Positions 1-9,440 of a stretch of DNA of 64,000 bases are shown here, in pieces. The notes under the pieces are model-generated. The model was not told where the DNA came from. It ran no database searches and was given only the letters and a program-made list of their open reading frames with translations. Position numbers and translations under genes: made by a program. Every line of letters starts with the position of its first letter. Position 1 is the stretch's first letter. Origin of the DNA: Rhynochetos jubatus (taxonomy: Eukaryota > Chordata > Aves > Eurypygiformes > Rhynochetidae); contig CM050654.1 of the NCBI GenBank assembly GCA_027574665.1, positions 11,154,142 through 11,218,141 of the forward strand. Direction: 5' to 3'.

Positions 1-690
1 TTAGGTGATGATTGTGCCTTAGATTCTTCTGCTGGACTCTCTGTCCCAGTCCCTGCCACGCTGAGGCGATTCTTCTTAGATTGTGCCTTAGATGATGATT
101 GTGTCTTTCTTAGATGATGATTGTGTCTTAGATGATGATTGTGTCTTAGATGATGATTGTGCCTTAGATTCTTCTGCTGGACTCCCCGTCCCAGTCCCTG
201 CCACGCTGAGGCGATTCTTCTTAGATCGTGCCTTAGATGATGATTGTGTCTTAGATTCTTCTGCTGGACTCCCCCTCCCAGTCCCTGCCACGCTGAGGCG
301 ATTCTTCTTAGATTGTGCCTTAGATGATGATTGTGCCTTAGATTCTTCTGCTGGACTCTCCGTCCCAGTTCCTGCCACGCTGAGGCGATTCTTTCTGGAT
401 TGTGTCTTAGATGATGATTGTGTCTTAGATGATGATTGTGTCTTAGATGATGATTGTGCCTTAGATGATGATTGTGTCTTTCTTAGATGATGATTGTGTC
501 TTTCTTAGATGATGATTGTGCCTTAGATTCTTCTGCTGGACTCCCCGTCCCAGTCCCTGCCACGCTGAGGCGATTCTTCTTAGATTGTGTCTTAGATGAT
601 GATTGTGTCTTAGATTCTTCTGCTGGACTCCCCCTCCCAGTCCCTGCCACGCTGAGGCGATTCTTCCTAGATTGTGTCTTAGGTGATGAT
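1..690. repeat. Composite minisatellite of 57/18/12-bp modules
   Basis: Six copies of a 57-bp module (begins TTAGATTCTTCTGCTGGACT, ends GAGGCGATTCTTC) are interleaved with 18-bp modules TTAGATGATGATTGTGTC and 12-bp modules TTAGATTGTGCC. Every module begins with TTAGAT and every length is a multiple of three. Both strands therefore stay open over long stretches: about 132 codons on plus from 92 and 96 codons on minus from 378. The plus frame reads as repeats of LDDDC and SSAGLPVPVPATLRRFFLD, and the minus frame as repeats of SKKNRLSVAGTG and SPAEESK. Three copies carry an extra 4 bp (TGTCTTTCTTAG instead of TGTCTTAG, near 112, 478 and 498), which breaks the frame, so a coding role is doubtful. 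The array runs off the left edge of the window, so its full length is unknown. Confidence 0.95.
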
Positions 691-2740
691 TGTATCAGAA
701 TCTAATAGAATGTATCAGAATCTAATAGAATCTAATAGAATCTAATAGAATGTATCAGAATCTAATAGAATCTAATAGAATCTAATAGAATGTATCAGAA
801 TCTAATAGAATCTAATAGAATCTAATAGAATGTATCAGAATGTATCAGAATCTAATAGAATGTATCAGAACGTATCAGAATCTAATAGAACGTATCAGAA
901 TCTAATAGAACGTATCAGAATCTAATAGAATCTAATAGAATCTAATAGAATCTAATAGAATCTAATAGAATCTATCAGAATCTAATAGAATCTATCAGAA
1001 TCTAATAGAATCTAATAGAATCTAATAGAATCTAATAGAATCTAATAGAATCTATCAGAATCTAATAGAATCTAATAGAATCTATCAGAATCTAATAGAA
1101 TCTAATAGAATCTAATAGAATCTAATAGAATCTAATAGAATCTAATAGAATCTAATAGAATCTATCAGAATCTATCAGAATCTAATAGAATCTATCAGAA
1201 TCTAATAGAATCTATCAGAATCTAATAGAATCTATCAGAATCTATCAGAATCTATCAGAATCTAATAGAATCTAATAGAATGTATCAGAATCTAATAGAA
1301 TGTATCAGAATCTAATAGAATGTATCAGAATCTAATAGAATCTATCAGAATCTATCAGAATCTAATAGAATCTATCAGAATCTAATAGAATCTATCAGAA
1401 TCTATCAGAATCTATCAGAATCTAATAGAATCTAATAGAATCTAATAGAATCTAATAGAATCTAATGGAATCTATCGGAATCTAATGGAATCTATCGGAA
1501 TCTAATGGAATCTATCGGAATCTAATGGAATCTATCGGAATCTAATGGAATCTATCGGAATCTAATGGAATCTATCGGAATCTAATAGAATGTATCGGAA
1601 TCTATCGGAATCTAATAGAATGTATCAGAATCTAATAGAATCTATCAGAATCTAATAGAATCTATCAGAATCTATCAGAATCTAATAGAATCTAATAGAA
1701 TCTAATAGAATCTAATAGAATCTAATAGAATCTAATAGAATCTATCAGAATCTATCAGAATCTATCAGAATCTAATAGAATGTATCAGAATCTAATAGAA
1801 TGTATCAGAATCTAATAGAATGTATCAGAATCTAATAGAATGTATCAGAATCTAATAGAATGTATCAGAATCTAATAGAATCTATCAGAATCTAATAGAA
1901 TGTATCAGAATCTATCAGAATCTATCAGAATCTATCAGAATCTAATGGAATCTAATGGAATCTATCAGAATCTAATGGAATCTAATGGAATGTATCGGAA
2001 TCTAATAGAATGTATCGGAATCTATCGGAATCTAATAGAATGTATCGGAATCTATCGGAATCTAATAGAATGTATCGGAATGTATCGGAATCTAATAGAA
2101 TGTATCGGAATGTATCGGAATCTAATAGAATGTATCGGAATCTAATAGAATGTATCGGAATCTAATAGAATGTATCGGAATCTAATAGAATGTATCGGAA
2201 TCTAATAGAATGTATCGGAATCTAATAGAATCTATCAGAATCTAATAGAATCTATCAGAATCTAATGGAATCTATCAGAATCTAATGGAATCTATCAAAA
2301 TCTATCCGAATCTATCAAAATCTATCGGAATCTATCAGAATCTATCGGAATCTATCAGAATCTATCGGAATCTATCAGAATCTATCAGAATCTATCAGAA
2401 TCTATCAGAATCTATCAGAATCTATCAGAATCTATCAGAATCTATCAGAATCTATCAGAATCTATCAGAATCTAATAGAATCTATCAGAATCTATCAGAA
2501 TCTGTCAGAATCTAACAGAATGTGTCAGAATCTAACAGAATCTAATAGAATGTATCAGAATGTATCAGAATCTAACAGAATGTATCAGAATCTAATAGAA
2601 TCTAACAGAATGTATCAGAATCTAACAGAATGTATCAGAATCTAACAGAATGTATCAGAATCTAACAGAATGTATCAGAATCTAACAGAATGTATCAGAA
2701 TGTATCAGAATCTAACAGAATCTAATAGAATCTAATAGAA
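691..2740. repeat. 10-bp tandem array, 205 units without an indel
   Basis: The array is 205 consecutive 10-bp units. Every block of ten from 691 to 2740 is one unit, so the register never slips. The common units are TCTAATAGAA, TCTATCAGAA, TGTATCAGAA, TCTATCGGAA, TCTAATGGAA and TCTAACAGAA. Positions 1 (T), 3 (T), 9 and 10 (AA) are invariant, and variation is concentrated at positions 2, 5, 6 and 7. The variants form local domains, several with a 20-bp sub-period (for example 1461-1580, 1781-1880, 2131-2220 and 2611-2700), and one nearly pure run of TCTATCAGAA (about 2371-2470). TCTAATAGA is a 9-bp palindrome with a central A. Short open frames in the array repeat every 10 residues and are by-products of the period. 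Confidence 0.98.
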
Positions 2741-2864
2741 TCTATCAATAGAATCTATCAATAGAATCTATCAATCAATAGAATCTATCAATCAATAGAA
2801 TCTATCAATCAATAGAATCTATCAATCAATAGAATCTATCAATCAATAGAATCTATCAATAGAA
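2741..2864. repeat. 13/17-bp derivative of the 10-bp array
   Basis: The 10-bp unit is replaced by TCTATCAATAGAA (13 bp) and TCTATCAATCAATAGAA (17 bp) in the order 13, 13, 17 x5, 13. The 13-mer is the 10-mer TCTATCAGAA with three bases inserted, and the 17-mer adds one further 4-base CAAT step. This marks the right edge of the array. Unique sequence starts at 2865. Confidence 0.95.
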
Positions 2865-5034
2865 TCGACCCTACCTCTTGCTGCCCACACTCAGGGCCAT
2901 GTGGTTCCGCCCTGCCCTGAGGGGACTGGGCCGTCCTGCCTGGGTTCTCCCGCCTTTCTGGGCCTGGAGCCCTGGCTGGCAGAGAGCCCCCCGGTCCCCT
3001 GTGGTGGCTGAGGGGTCCTGCTTTCATCCTTTGGCCCTGTCCCACCCGCCGCTCCTGGGAATAAACACACACCAAGCACCTTGTTTTTAATAACACATAG
3101 CTGTTCCCAGTTCTGACCCAAAGCTGTTCCCTCAGGTCAAGTGTCCGAGTCGTGTGGGCTCGGGCAGCTCCTTCCCGTGCTGGCCTTCTGTACACCAGCA
3201 CTCTCTTGTCATCTTCTGCTCTCACCCTTTGCCTGGGTCCCCGCCTTCTTCCTGCCCCGCAGCTGTTTCCAGGGCTGCCGTGCCTCGAGCTCACCTACAT
3301 GCGTACCTGAAATACAGGAGTTCCCAACACTTGGGAGTGTCTAATTCCCCTACCGTTTTCCTGCATCCTGTAGGTTAACCACCTCCCTCTGGAGTCCACA
3401 GGGCTGTCGTCTTCACCTTTCCTCTTCTCCTGTGCAGAAAGAAAGACCTTTTCATCATTTTACCATGAAAAGGACTAAACCGAGGAAATAATGACTTACA
3501 AACCATGTGAAAGAGGTAACTGTTTCAGTCACCCCGTTTGAGGCCCTGAATGCTCTGCAACCTTACAGTTAGTATCTGGTTTTTTGGTCCTTTCTTGTTT
3601 TTCAGCTGCAACTTTACTCCTCAAGTTGTGGGAGCTTGAAAAACCACAGTTGGACAGTGAGGAACAAATCCACTTAGGAGAAAACCATCACCGGGTCTGC
3701 CAGCATCATCAAAAAGCAAAGTATGCCGAGTCTACGAGATGTACGGGCTCCGAGGGGAGCGGACACATCTTGAGGGCGCAGCCTCAACAGTCCCCTTCTG
3801 CTTCCGCAGGCCGAGCCTGATCCGCCCTTCTGAGGACACTGGTGTTCCCGAAGGGCTGCCCGTGCCTGCCTCTCCCGGTGCAGCACCCTGCCCAGCTTGC
3901 TGCCTTGCTCGCTCCCTCCCTTTTGGCTGGGGCCATGGAACCCCGCGCCAGGAGGAGGCATTTCTGCAGGAAGGAGCAACAAGCCCGGCTCTCCTCCTCA
4001 TCTCTGTTTCAGCTCCAGTCCTTCCATCGCTCCCTCCTTCTCCATCGAAGCAGCAAGCCAGCTCTGTCCACACCCAGCTACATCTCTTTCCTGTGCCAAA
4101 ATCACTTTTCTTTCCAAATTACCTTTTATTTAAGTTTTGATGGGCCCAGCTGCTGGACAAGCTCCTCTCCAGCCTGTCTCTGGTTTGCACCTCAGGGCCT
4201 GTGTCCCCAAGCCTTTCTGCATCCCTTGTGTGGCCCCCCTGCGTGATGGAGAAGATAGATACCCTGTCCTTGTAGTTTCAGCAAACACTCCTGACAGGAG
4301 CCTTCTGCAGAGGTTCTGCAGGGTTTTGAGTGTTTACAACTTCCAGCCCTGCGCGTATCCCAGGGAAAAACTGCCACAGTCTGTGGTAGCTGGCACAAAA
4401 TCCACAGTATGGCTTCCCAGTCAGTGCTCTTACCTGGCAAAGCAGGGGCTGGGACAACAGCGGTCATGTAGCTGCAGGGCCTGTGCGCACCCACTGCCAG
4501 GGGTTCCTCGGGCCTGTGCTGTGTTGCCCCTGTGCTGCCTGCCCAGCTTCCCCGCTCAGGTCACCGGCCTTGAGGTGATGCTGTGGGGAAAGGGGTGTGT
4601 GTGTAATGAGACCAGGAATCAGATAGCCCCAGGTTGGTACCTCTCCCAGGCTGCTGCTGAATTCTAGCTGCAGGTTTTGACACCAGCTCTCTGTTTTGTT
4701 GATTACATTGACAGGGTAGCAGAGGATTTTTTTGGGCCCCATTGCAATGCGGGTTTAGCTGGTGAGAAACTTTCTAGAGGAAAACATTCTACATTTAGAA
4801 AGAAGCAGCATTAAGAGACTAAATTTATCAGGGTCATTCCATTTAAGTCAAGAGTGCTTTTCATTAAAAAAAAAAAAAGAAATCAATGTGTGTGAATTAT
4901 ACAGACAGAAATTTGAGATTAACTCGCTCATTAGTCACGTGGTACTCAGGATAAGCGTTTGATGCTGGAGCATTGCTGATTGTTTTACCTATTACTTCAT
5001 GTCTAGTAAACTCTATGACAGGAATCAAAATTGT
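2865..5034. other. GC-rich unique sequence, no supported gene
   Basis: This stretch lies between the satellite and the first CR1. Several overlapping open frames of 60-176 codons exist on both strands (for example 4137-4667 plus and 3732-4073 minus). They overlap in all frames, have low-complexity Pro/Ser/Arg-rich translations, and show no recognisable domain, so I do not call them. From about 4740 the base composition becomes AT-rich, with a run of 12-13 A near 4866. A possible plus-strand poly(A) signal at 3060 is listed separately. Confidence 0.6.
3060..3065 (+). promoter_or_regulatory. Candidate poly(A) signal AATAAA
   Basis: AATAAA at 3060-3065 is followed about 15 bases later by a U-rich stretch (TTGTTTTTAA, 3081-3090), the arrangement of a vertebrate polyadenylation site. 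The preceding 190 bases are C-rich and could be the end of a last exon. No splice structure or protein is recognised upstream, where the satellite starts only 195 bases away, so a chance hexamer is equally possible. Confidence 0.2.
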
Positions 5035-5313
5035 TAGGGTTTGAGGGGACCCTAAAGCTCACGTAGTTCCACCAACCCTCTGCCATGGGCAGAGTCACCC
5101 TCCACTAGCCCAGGTTGCTCAAAGCCCCATCCAGCCTGGCTTTGAACACTTCCAGGGATGGGGCATCCACAGCTTCTCTGGGCAACCTGTGCCAGTGCCT
5201 CACCACCCTCACCCTGAAGAATTTCTTTCTGATATCCAATCTAAATCTCCTCGCTTTCAATTTAAACCTGGTACGCCTTGTCCTGCACACCCAGCTCTCT
5301 TGTAAGCCCCCTT
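5035..5313 (-). mobile_element. CR1 LINE 3' fragment
   Basis: This is the reverse complement of a CR1 3' end. The plus strand reads in the familiar CR1 order: GGACCCTAAAG, CTGCCATGGGCAGAG, CTTCCAGGGATGGGGCATCC, GGGCAACCTGTGCCAGTGCC. On the minus strand it gives the C-terminal reverse-transcriptase peptide with WHRLPREAVDAPSLEVFKARLD. It belongs to a different CR1 subfamily from its neighbour: the wording differs, and the terminal 8-mers are not seen at its 3' end. It stops at TGTAAGCCCCCTT, where the next CR1 begins with its own 3' terminus, so the younger element probably inserted into or beside it. Confidence 0.85.
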
Positions 5314-6039
5314 CACAGAATCACTCAGGTTGGACACGACCTGGAGTATCATCTCGTCCAACCATCAGCCCAACACCACCATACCCACTAGACCACGTCC
5401 TCAAGCGCCACGTCTACATGTTCCTTGAACGCCTCCGGGGACAGTGACTCCACCGCTTCCCTGGGCAGCCTGTTCCAATGCCTGACCACTCTCTCCATGA
5501 AGAAGTTTTCCCTAATATCTAATCTAAACCTCCCCTCATGCAACTTTAGACCCTTTCCTCTTGTCCTACCACTACTACAGACCAGCACCTGCCTCCCTAC
5601 AACATCCTTTCAGCGAGCTGTAGAGCGTGATCACATCTCCCCTCAGCCTCCTTTTCTCCAGGCTAAACAACCCTAGTTCCTTCAGCCACTTCTCTTAGGA
5701 CATTCTCCAGTCCCTTCACCAGCTTTGTCATCTTTCTCTGGACACACTCCAGCACCCCAATGTCCTTGTAGTGAGGGGCCCAAAACTGAACATATTCCTC
5801 AAGGCGTGGCCTCACCAGTGCCAGGTACAGGGCCACAATCACTTCCCTCCTCCTGCTGACCACACTGGTCCTGATACAGGCCAGGATGCCTTTGGCCTTC
5901 TTGGCCACCTGGGCACACTGCTGGCTCATATTCAGCTGGCTATCAATCAACACCCCCAGGTCCTCTTCCACCTGACAGCTTTCCAGCCACTCTTCCCTGA
6001 GCCTGGGGTTCTTGTGACCTAAATGCAGGACCCAGCACT

Positions 6040-6735
6040 TGTCACGCTTTAACTCTGGCTAACAAAATACCATAGAGCCCCTCTCACAGATTCCCCCTCC
6101 CCTCCTCCAGCAGAGGGGAAGGATCAGAAGAAACTAGCAAACTTGTAAAGTTGGAATAAGAACAATTTACTAATTGAATCTAAATTGATATATTCAAATG
6201 CTACTATTAATAAGTACTTAATAGAAAATAAAACAAGATACAATTGCGCACCACCCACCGACCAATACACAACCCGTTCCAAGTAGTGAGAGTCAGAGCG
6301 CCACAGCCCAAGAGCAGTCGCATCAGATTCTGAGTGAACCCTGTCAACAGCAACACTACCGGGAAAAACCTAACAACTCACCAACTCACTCCCAAATGAG
6401 CCAGCACAGGAGTTAGCAAAGCAGCTAACGCAGGACTGAAGGAGAGCATTAGCAAACATAAGGAAGTAGAAGAGTAAGAGAGGAATGGTCCCATACTCCC
6501 TCCCCACCTGTGCCCCGAGCATGACATACTATGGAACGAAATATTTCCTTGGTCAGTTTGGGTCAGCTGTCTGAACTGCGTGCCCCCTACACTGCCTGTA
6601 GCCAGAGAGTTGGGAACGCAGCTGCAGGGTCAGAAGTGGAAAAAAACCTTATCAGTACATTTCTCACGTAAATCCAGGAACACAGCTTCATACAGCCACT
6701 GTAAAGAGAACTCTTTCCTGACTGAACCCAGCACA
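6040..6735. mobile_element. Solo LTR of an endogenous retrovirus, inside CR1
   Basis: This 696-bp stretch interrupts continuous CR1 sequence: before it the CR1 reads ...ATGCAGGACCCAGCACT, and after it resumes with GTTAAACCTCATACACCTG. Its ends are TGTCACGC...CCAGCACA, i.e. TG...CA, and TGTCACGnTTTAAC is a start I associate with common avian LTRs. The interior is typical of that class: a pyrimidine-rich start, an AT-rich middle (6160-6240, with AATAAA at 6227-6232), then GC-richer sequence. No gag, pol or env reading frame is present, so it is a recombined solo LTR. Clear target duplications were not found. The shared ACCCAGCAC at both edges appears to be CR1 on the left and LTR end on the right. 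Orientation is not resolved. Confidence 0.7.
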
Positions 6736-7055
6736 TCATGTTAAACCTCATACACCTGACCTCAGCCCCTGAATCCAGCCTGTCCAGGTCTCTCCACAGG
6801 GCTTTCCTATCCTCAAGCAGAGCAGCACTTCCACCCAGTTTAGTGTCATCTGCGAACTTACTGAGGGAGCACTCAATCCCCTCATCCAGATTTTTGACTA
6901 GACCAGCCCCAAGACCGAGCCCTGGGGGACGTCACTGGTGACTGGCCACCAACCAGACTTCACTCGCTTTACCACAGCCCTCTGTGCTCCGCCCTTCAGC
7001 CAGTTTTTAACCCAGCAATAAGTACACCTGTCTAAGCCATGAGCTGCCAGGTTCT

Positions 7056-7511
7056 TTAGGAGATGCTGTGGGAGACCTTGTTGAAGGCTTTACTCAAGTC
7101 CAGGCAGAGAACACCCACAGCCTTCCCCTCGTCCACTAGGCAGGTCACCCTGTCATAGAATGAGATCAGGTTGGTCAAGCAGGACCTGCCCTTCATGAAC
7201 CCATGCTGGCTGGGCCTGATCCCCTGGTTGTCTTGCACCTGCCGTGTGAGCTCACTCAAGATGAGCCGCACCATAACCTTCCCCAGTACAGAGGTCAGGC
7301 TGACAGGCCTGTAGTTCCCAGGATCCTCCTTCTGGCCCTTATTGTAGATGGACGTCACATTGGCAAGTCTCCAGCCTTCAGAACCTCCTCTGTTAACCAG
7401 AACTGTTGGTAAATGATGGAGAGTGGCATGGCAAGTACCTTTGCCAACTCCCTCGGTACCCTCAGATGAGTTCTGTCTGGCCTCATGGACTTGTAAGTGT
7501 CCAGATGGCAT
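7056..7511 (-). pseudogene. CR1 ORF2 reverse-transcriptase core remnant
   Basis: This open segment of 151 codons contains the start of the LINE reverse-transcriptase domain: GNYRPVSLTSVLGK (RT blocks 1-2), QHGFMKGRSCLTNLISFYD, and LCLDLSKAFNKVSH, whose Asp is the catalytic residue of motif A. The FADD motif C lies further 3' at 6845-6856 in another frame, so a frameshift separates the two. In an intact CR1 this domain copies element RNA at the nicked chromosomal target. Here it is a broken relic. Its start Met is arbitrary. Confidence 0.85.
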
Positions 7512-7984
7512 AGTAGGTCATTAACTGCTTCCTCCTGGATTATGAGGGTTTGATTTTGATCTCCTCCCAAGTCTTCCAGCTGATAACTGGTCTGGCTATG
7601 ACAGACGGAAGTAAAGGCAGCATTCAGTACCTCGGCCTTTTCCTCATCTATTGTCACTATGTGTCCCTTCACCTCCAGTAAGAGATGGACATTCTCTTTT
7701 ACTTTCTTTTTCTTGCTAATGTATTTGTAGACACATTTTTGTTTTTTTTTTTCCCACAGTGGCCAGATTAAGTTCCAGTTGGGCTTTAGCCTTTCTGATT
7801 TCTTTGCCTCTGTATGGATCTCAAACTCCACCATCCCATGGTCACTGCAGCCAAGGCTGCTCTTGAGCTTCACATTCCTAACCAGCCCCTCCCCGTTGGT
7901 GAGAACAAGGTCCAGCATGGCACTCCTCCTCGTCAGCTCCTCCTCTATTACTTGGAGACCAAAGTTGTCATCAAGGCGTCCCAA
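7355..7984 (-). pseudogene. CR1 ORF2 endonuclease-RT linker remnant
   Basis: 209 codons remain open. The N-terminal part carries APE-type endonuclease motifs, MLDLVLTN and GCSDHGMVEF (the SDH motif holds catalytic Asp and His). These are followed by the linker with VTIDEEKAEVLNAAF, typical of CR1 just before RT. The poly-lysine stretch near residues 75-95 (KKKQKCVYKYISKKKK) sits where endonuclease and RT seem closer together than in intact elements, suggesting an internal deletion. Other endonuclease pieces (AETWWDGSCDCSVKMEGYRL, then FRKDRQGRCGGGV) lie at 8212-8412 in a separate frame. Confidence 0.8.
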
Positions 7985-8879
7985 GAACCTCCTGGCTCGC
8001 TTGTGCTCTGATGTGTTGTCTCCCCAACAGATATCAGGGAGGGTCGAAGTGCCCCATGAGGACCAGGGTTTGTGACCGTGAGGCTGCTGCTATCTGCTTA
8101 TAGAGGGCCTCACCCACTCCCTCATCCTGGCCAGGTGGCCTCTAACATACTCCTACTACAGGATCCCCTCTCCCTGCCCTCCCTTTAATCCTGAGGCCCA
8201 TAAGGTCTCCATCAACCCCTCATCCATCTCCAGATGGAGTTCCATGCACTCCAGCTGGTCTCTGATGTAGAAACACCCCCTCCACATCTCCCCTGCCTGT
8301 CCTTCCTAAAGAGCCTGTATCCTTCCATTTTGACACTGCAGTCACAGGAGCCATCCCACCATGTCTCTGCAATGCCAGTGAGGTCACAGCCCCTCATGTG
8401 TGTGCACACCATTAGCTCCTCTTATTTCCCACATGCTGCGCATTCCCATAGAAGCATTTAAGACAGGCCCCCAGTGATGTCGGCTCACGGACCGGAGCAC
8501 CTCAAACTCCCTTGTTTTGCTTGCCAGGTGTTCTCCTGGTGACCTGAGGTTCTTCTCCAGGTGCTGGGCATCCGTTGGTGTCACTACTGGTTTTGCTCCC
8601 TTCTGCCTTCCAACCTAGTTTAAAGCCGTCTCGACTGGCCCTGCCAATTCACCGTCAGGAGACCTTTTTCCCCCTTTGAGACGGCTGCATGCCATCCGTC
8701 ACCAGCTGGCCCAGTGCCATACAAACCTCCCCACGCTCAAAAAAAACCCCAAACGCCATCATTCGCGCCAGCCTGAGCCATGTGTTGGTCAGGTGTGCTT
8801 TCCTGTTCCTCCCAGCACTCTTCCCTGATGATAAAGGAATTGAGGAGACCGCTACCTGTGTTCCCGATGCTGCAACCCA

Positions 8880-9116
8880 TCACCCCAGTGCCCTGAAGTC
8901 TCTTTTGATGTCTTTTGGATTCCTCTCCTCGGGCTCGTCGCTGCCCACCTGCATTACCGATAGAGGGTAATAGCCCGAGGGCTGTGCCAGGCCAGGGAGT
9001 TTCCTGGTGATGCCCCCAGCCCAGGCCCCAGGGAGGCAGCAGACTCCCCTGTGTGATGCATGAGGGCGGCATATCAGGCCCTCTGTTCCCCTCAGAAGGG
9101 AATCGCCTACAGCCAT
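8880..9116 (-). pseudogene. CR1 ORF1 esterase-like (GDSL) remnant
   Basis: A 78-codon minus-strand segment opens with MAVGDSLLRGTEG. GDSL followed by a small residue-rich turn is block I of SGNH/GDSL hydrolases, a domain reported in CR1-type ORF1 proteins. The matching piece of the second CR1 reads VIVVGDSLLRGTE, which confirms the alignment. Downstream it continues with GYYPLSVMQVGSDEPEE and NPKDIKRDF. The rest of ORF1 is broken. The role of this esterase in retrotransposition is not settled in the literature. Confidence 0.75.
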
Positions 9117-9400
9117 GACCCTCCCTCTTTTCTTAACGAAGGCAGCCTAACGCGTGGGTCTGACGGACTCACCCTGGGCAACCCCCCGAAAGGACCTGCC
9201 TCTGCTCCCTCTGTAACTGGCTGACCCTCGAGTTCCAGAGCCCCCCATGTCCGTTCTGCAGGAGCAACCGGGAAGGGGAGGGTGGGCAGGAGGGGATGCA
9301 CCTACCTCACCGAGCAGGAACCCATTTCCATTCCGCTCCCTCCCAAGTTCCTTCCATCTGCCCGACGGACCCACGGCGAGCTGCGGGAACCTCCATCTGC

Positions 9401-9440
9401 TGCCTGGGCCTGCCTGGGCCTGCCTGGGCTTGCTCGGGCA
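9401..9440. repeat. Short 10-bp tandem repeat TGCCTGGGCC
   Basis: Three and a half copies of TGCCTGGGCC (9401-9430, decaying to TGCTCGGGCA by 9440), followed by GGGCA repeats. It lies at the left edge of the CpG-rich block. Confidence 0.85.

Noticed and set aside
88..705. Open frames of 72-132 codons on both strands (LDDDC and SSAGL repeats on plus; SPAEESK repeats on minus)
   Set aside because: They follow from modules that are multiples of three. 4-bp insertions break them, and there is no start context or flanking gene structure.
1900..2515. Plus frames with YQNLSESIRI-type 10-residue repeats
   Set aside because: Simple translation of the 10-bp unit: three units make ten codons. Not a protein.
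1..2864. CRISPR array
   Set aside because: The repeats are directly contiguous, with no unique spacers, in a vertebrate genome.
3732..4667. Several frames of 100-176 codons
   Set aside because: Open on both strands at once, low-complexity, no domain, no splice signals that form a coherent model.
6022..6734. 9-bp direct repeat ACCCAGCAC as the target-site duplication of the LTR
   Set aside because: The left copy is part of CR1 and the right copy fits the LTR's own end. Length and position do not suit a retroviral duplication.
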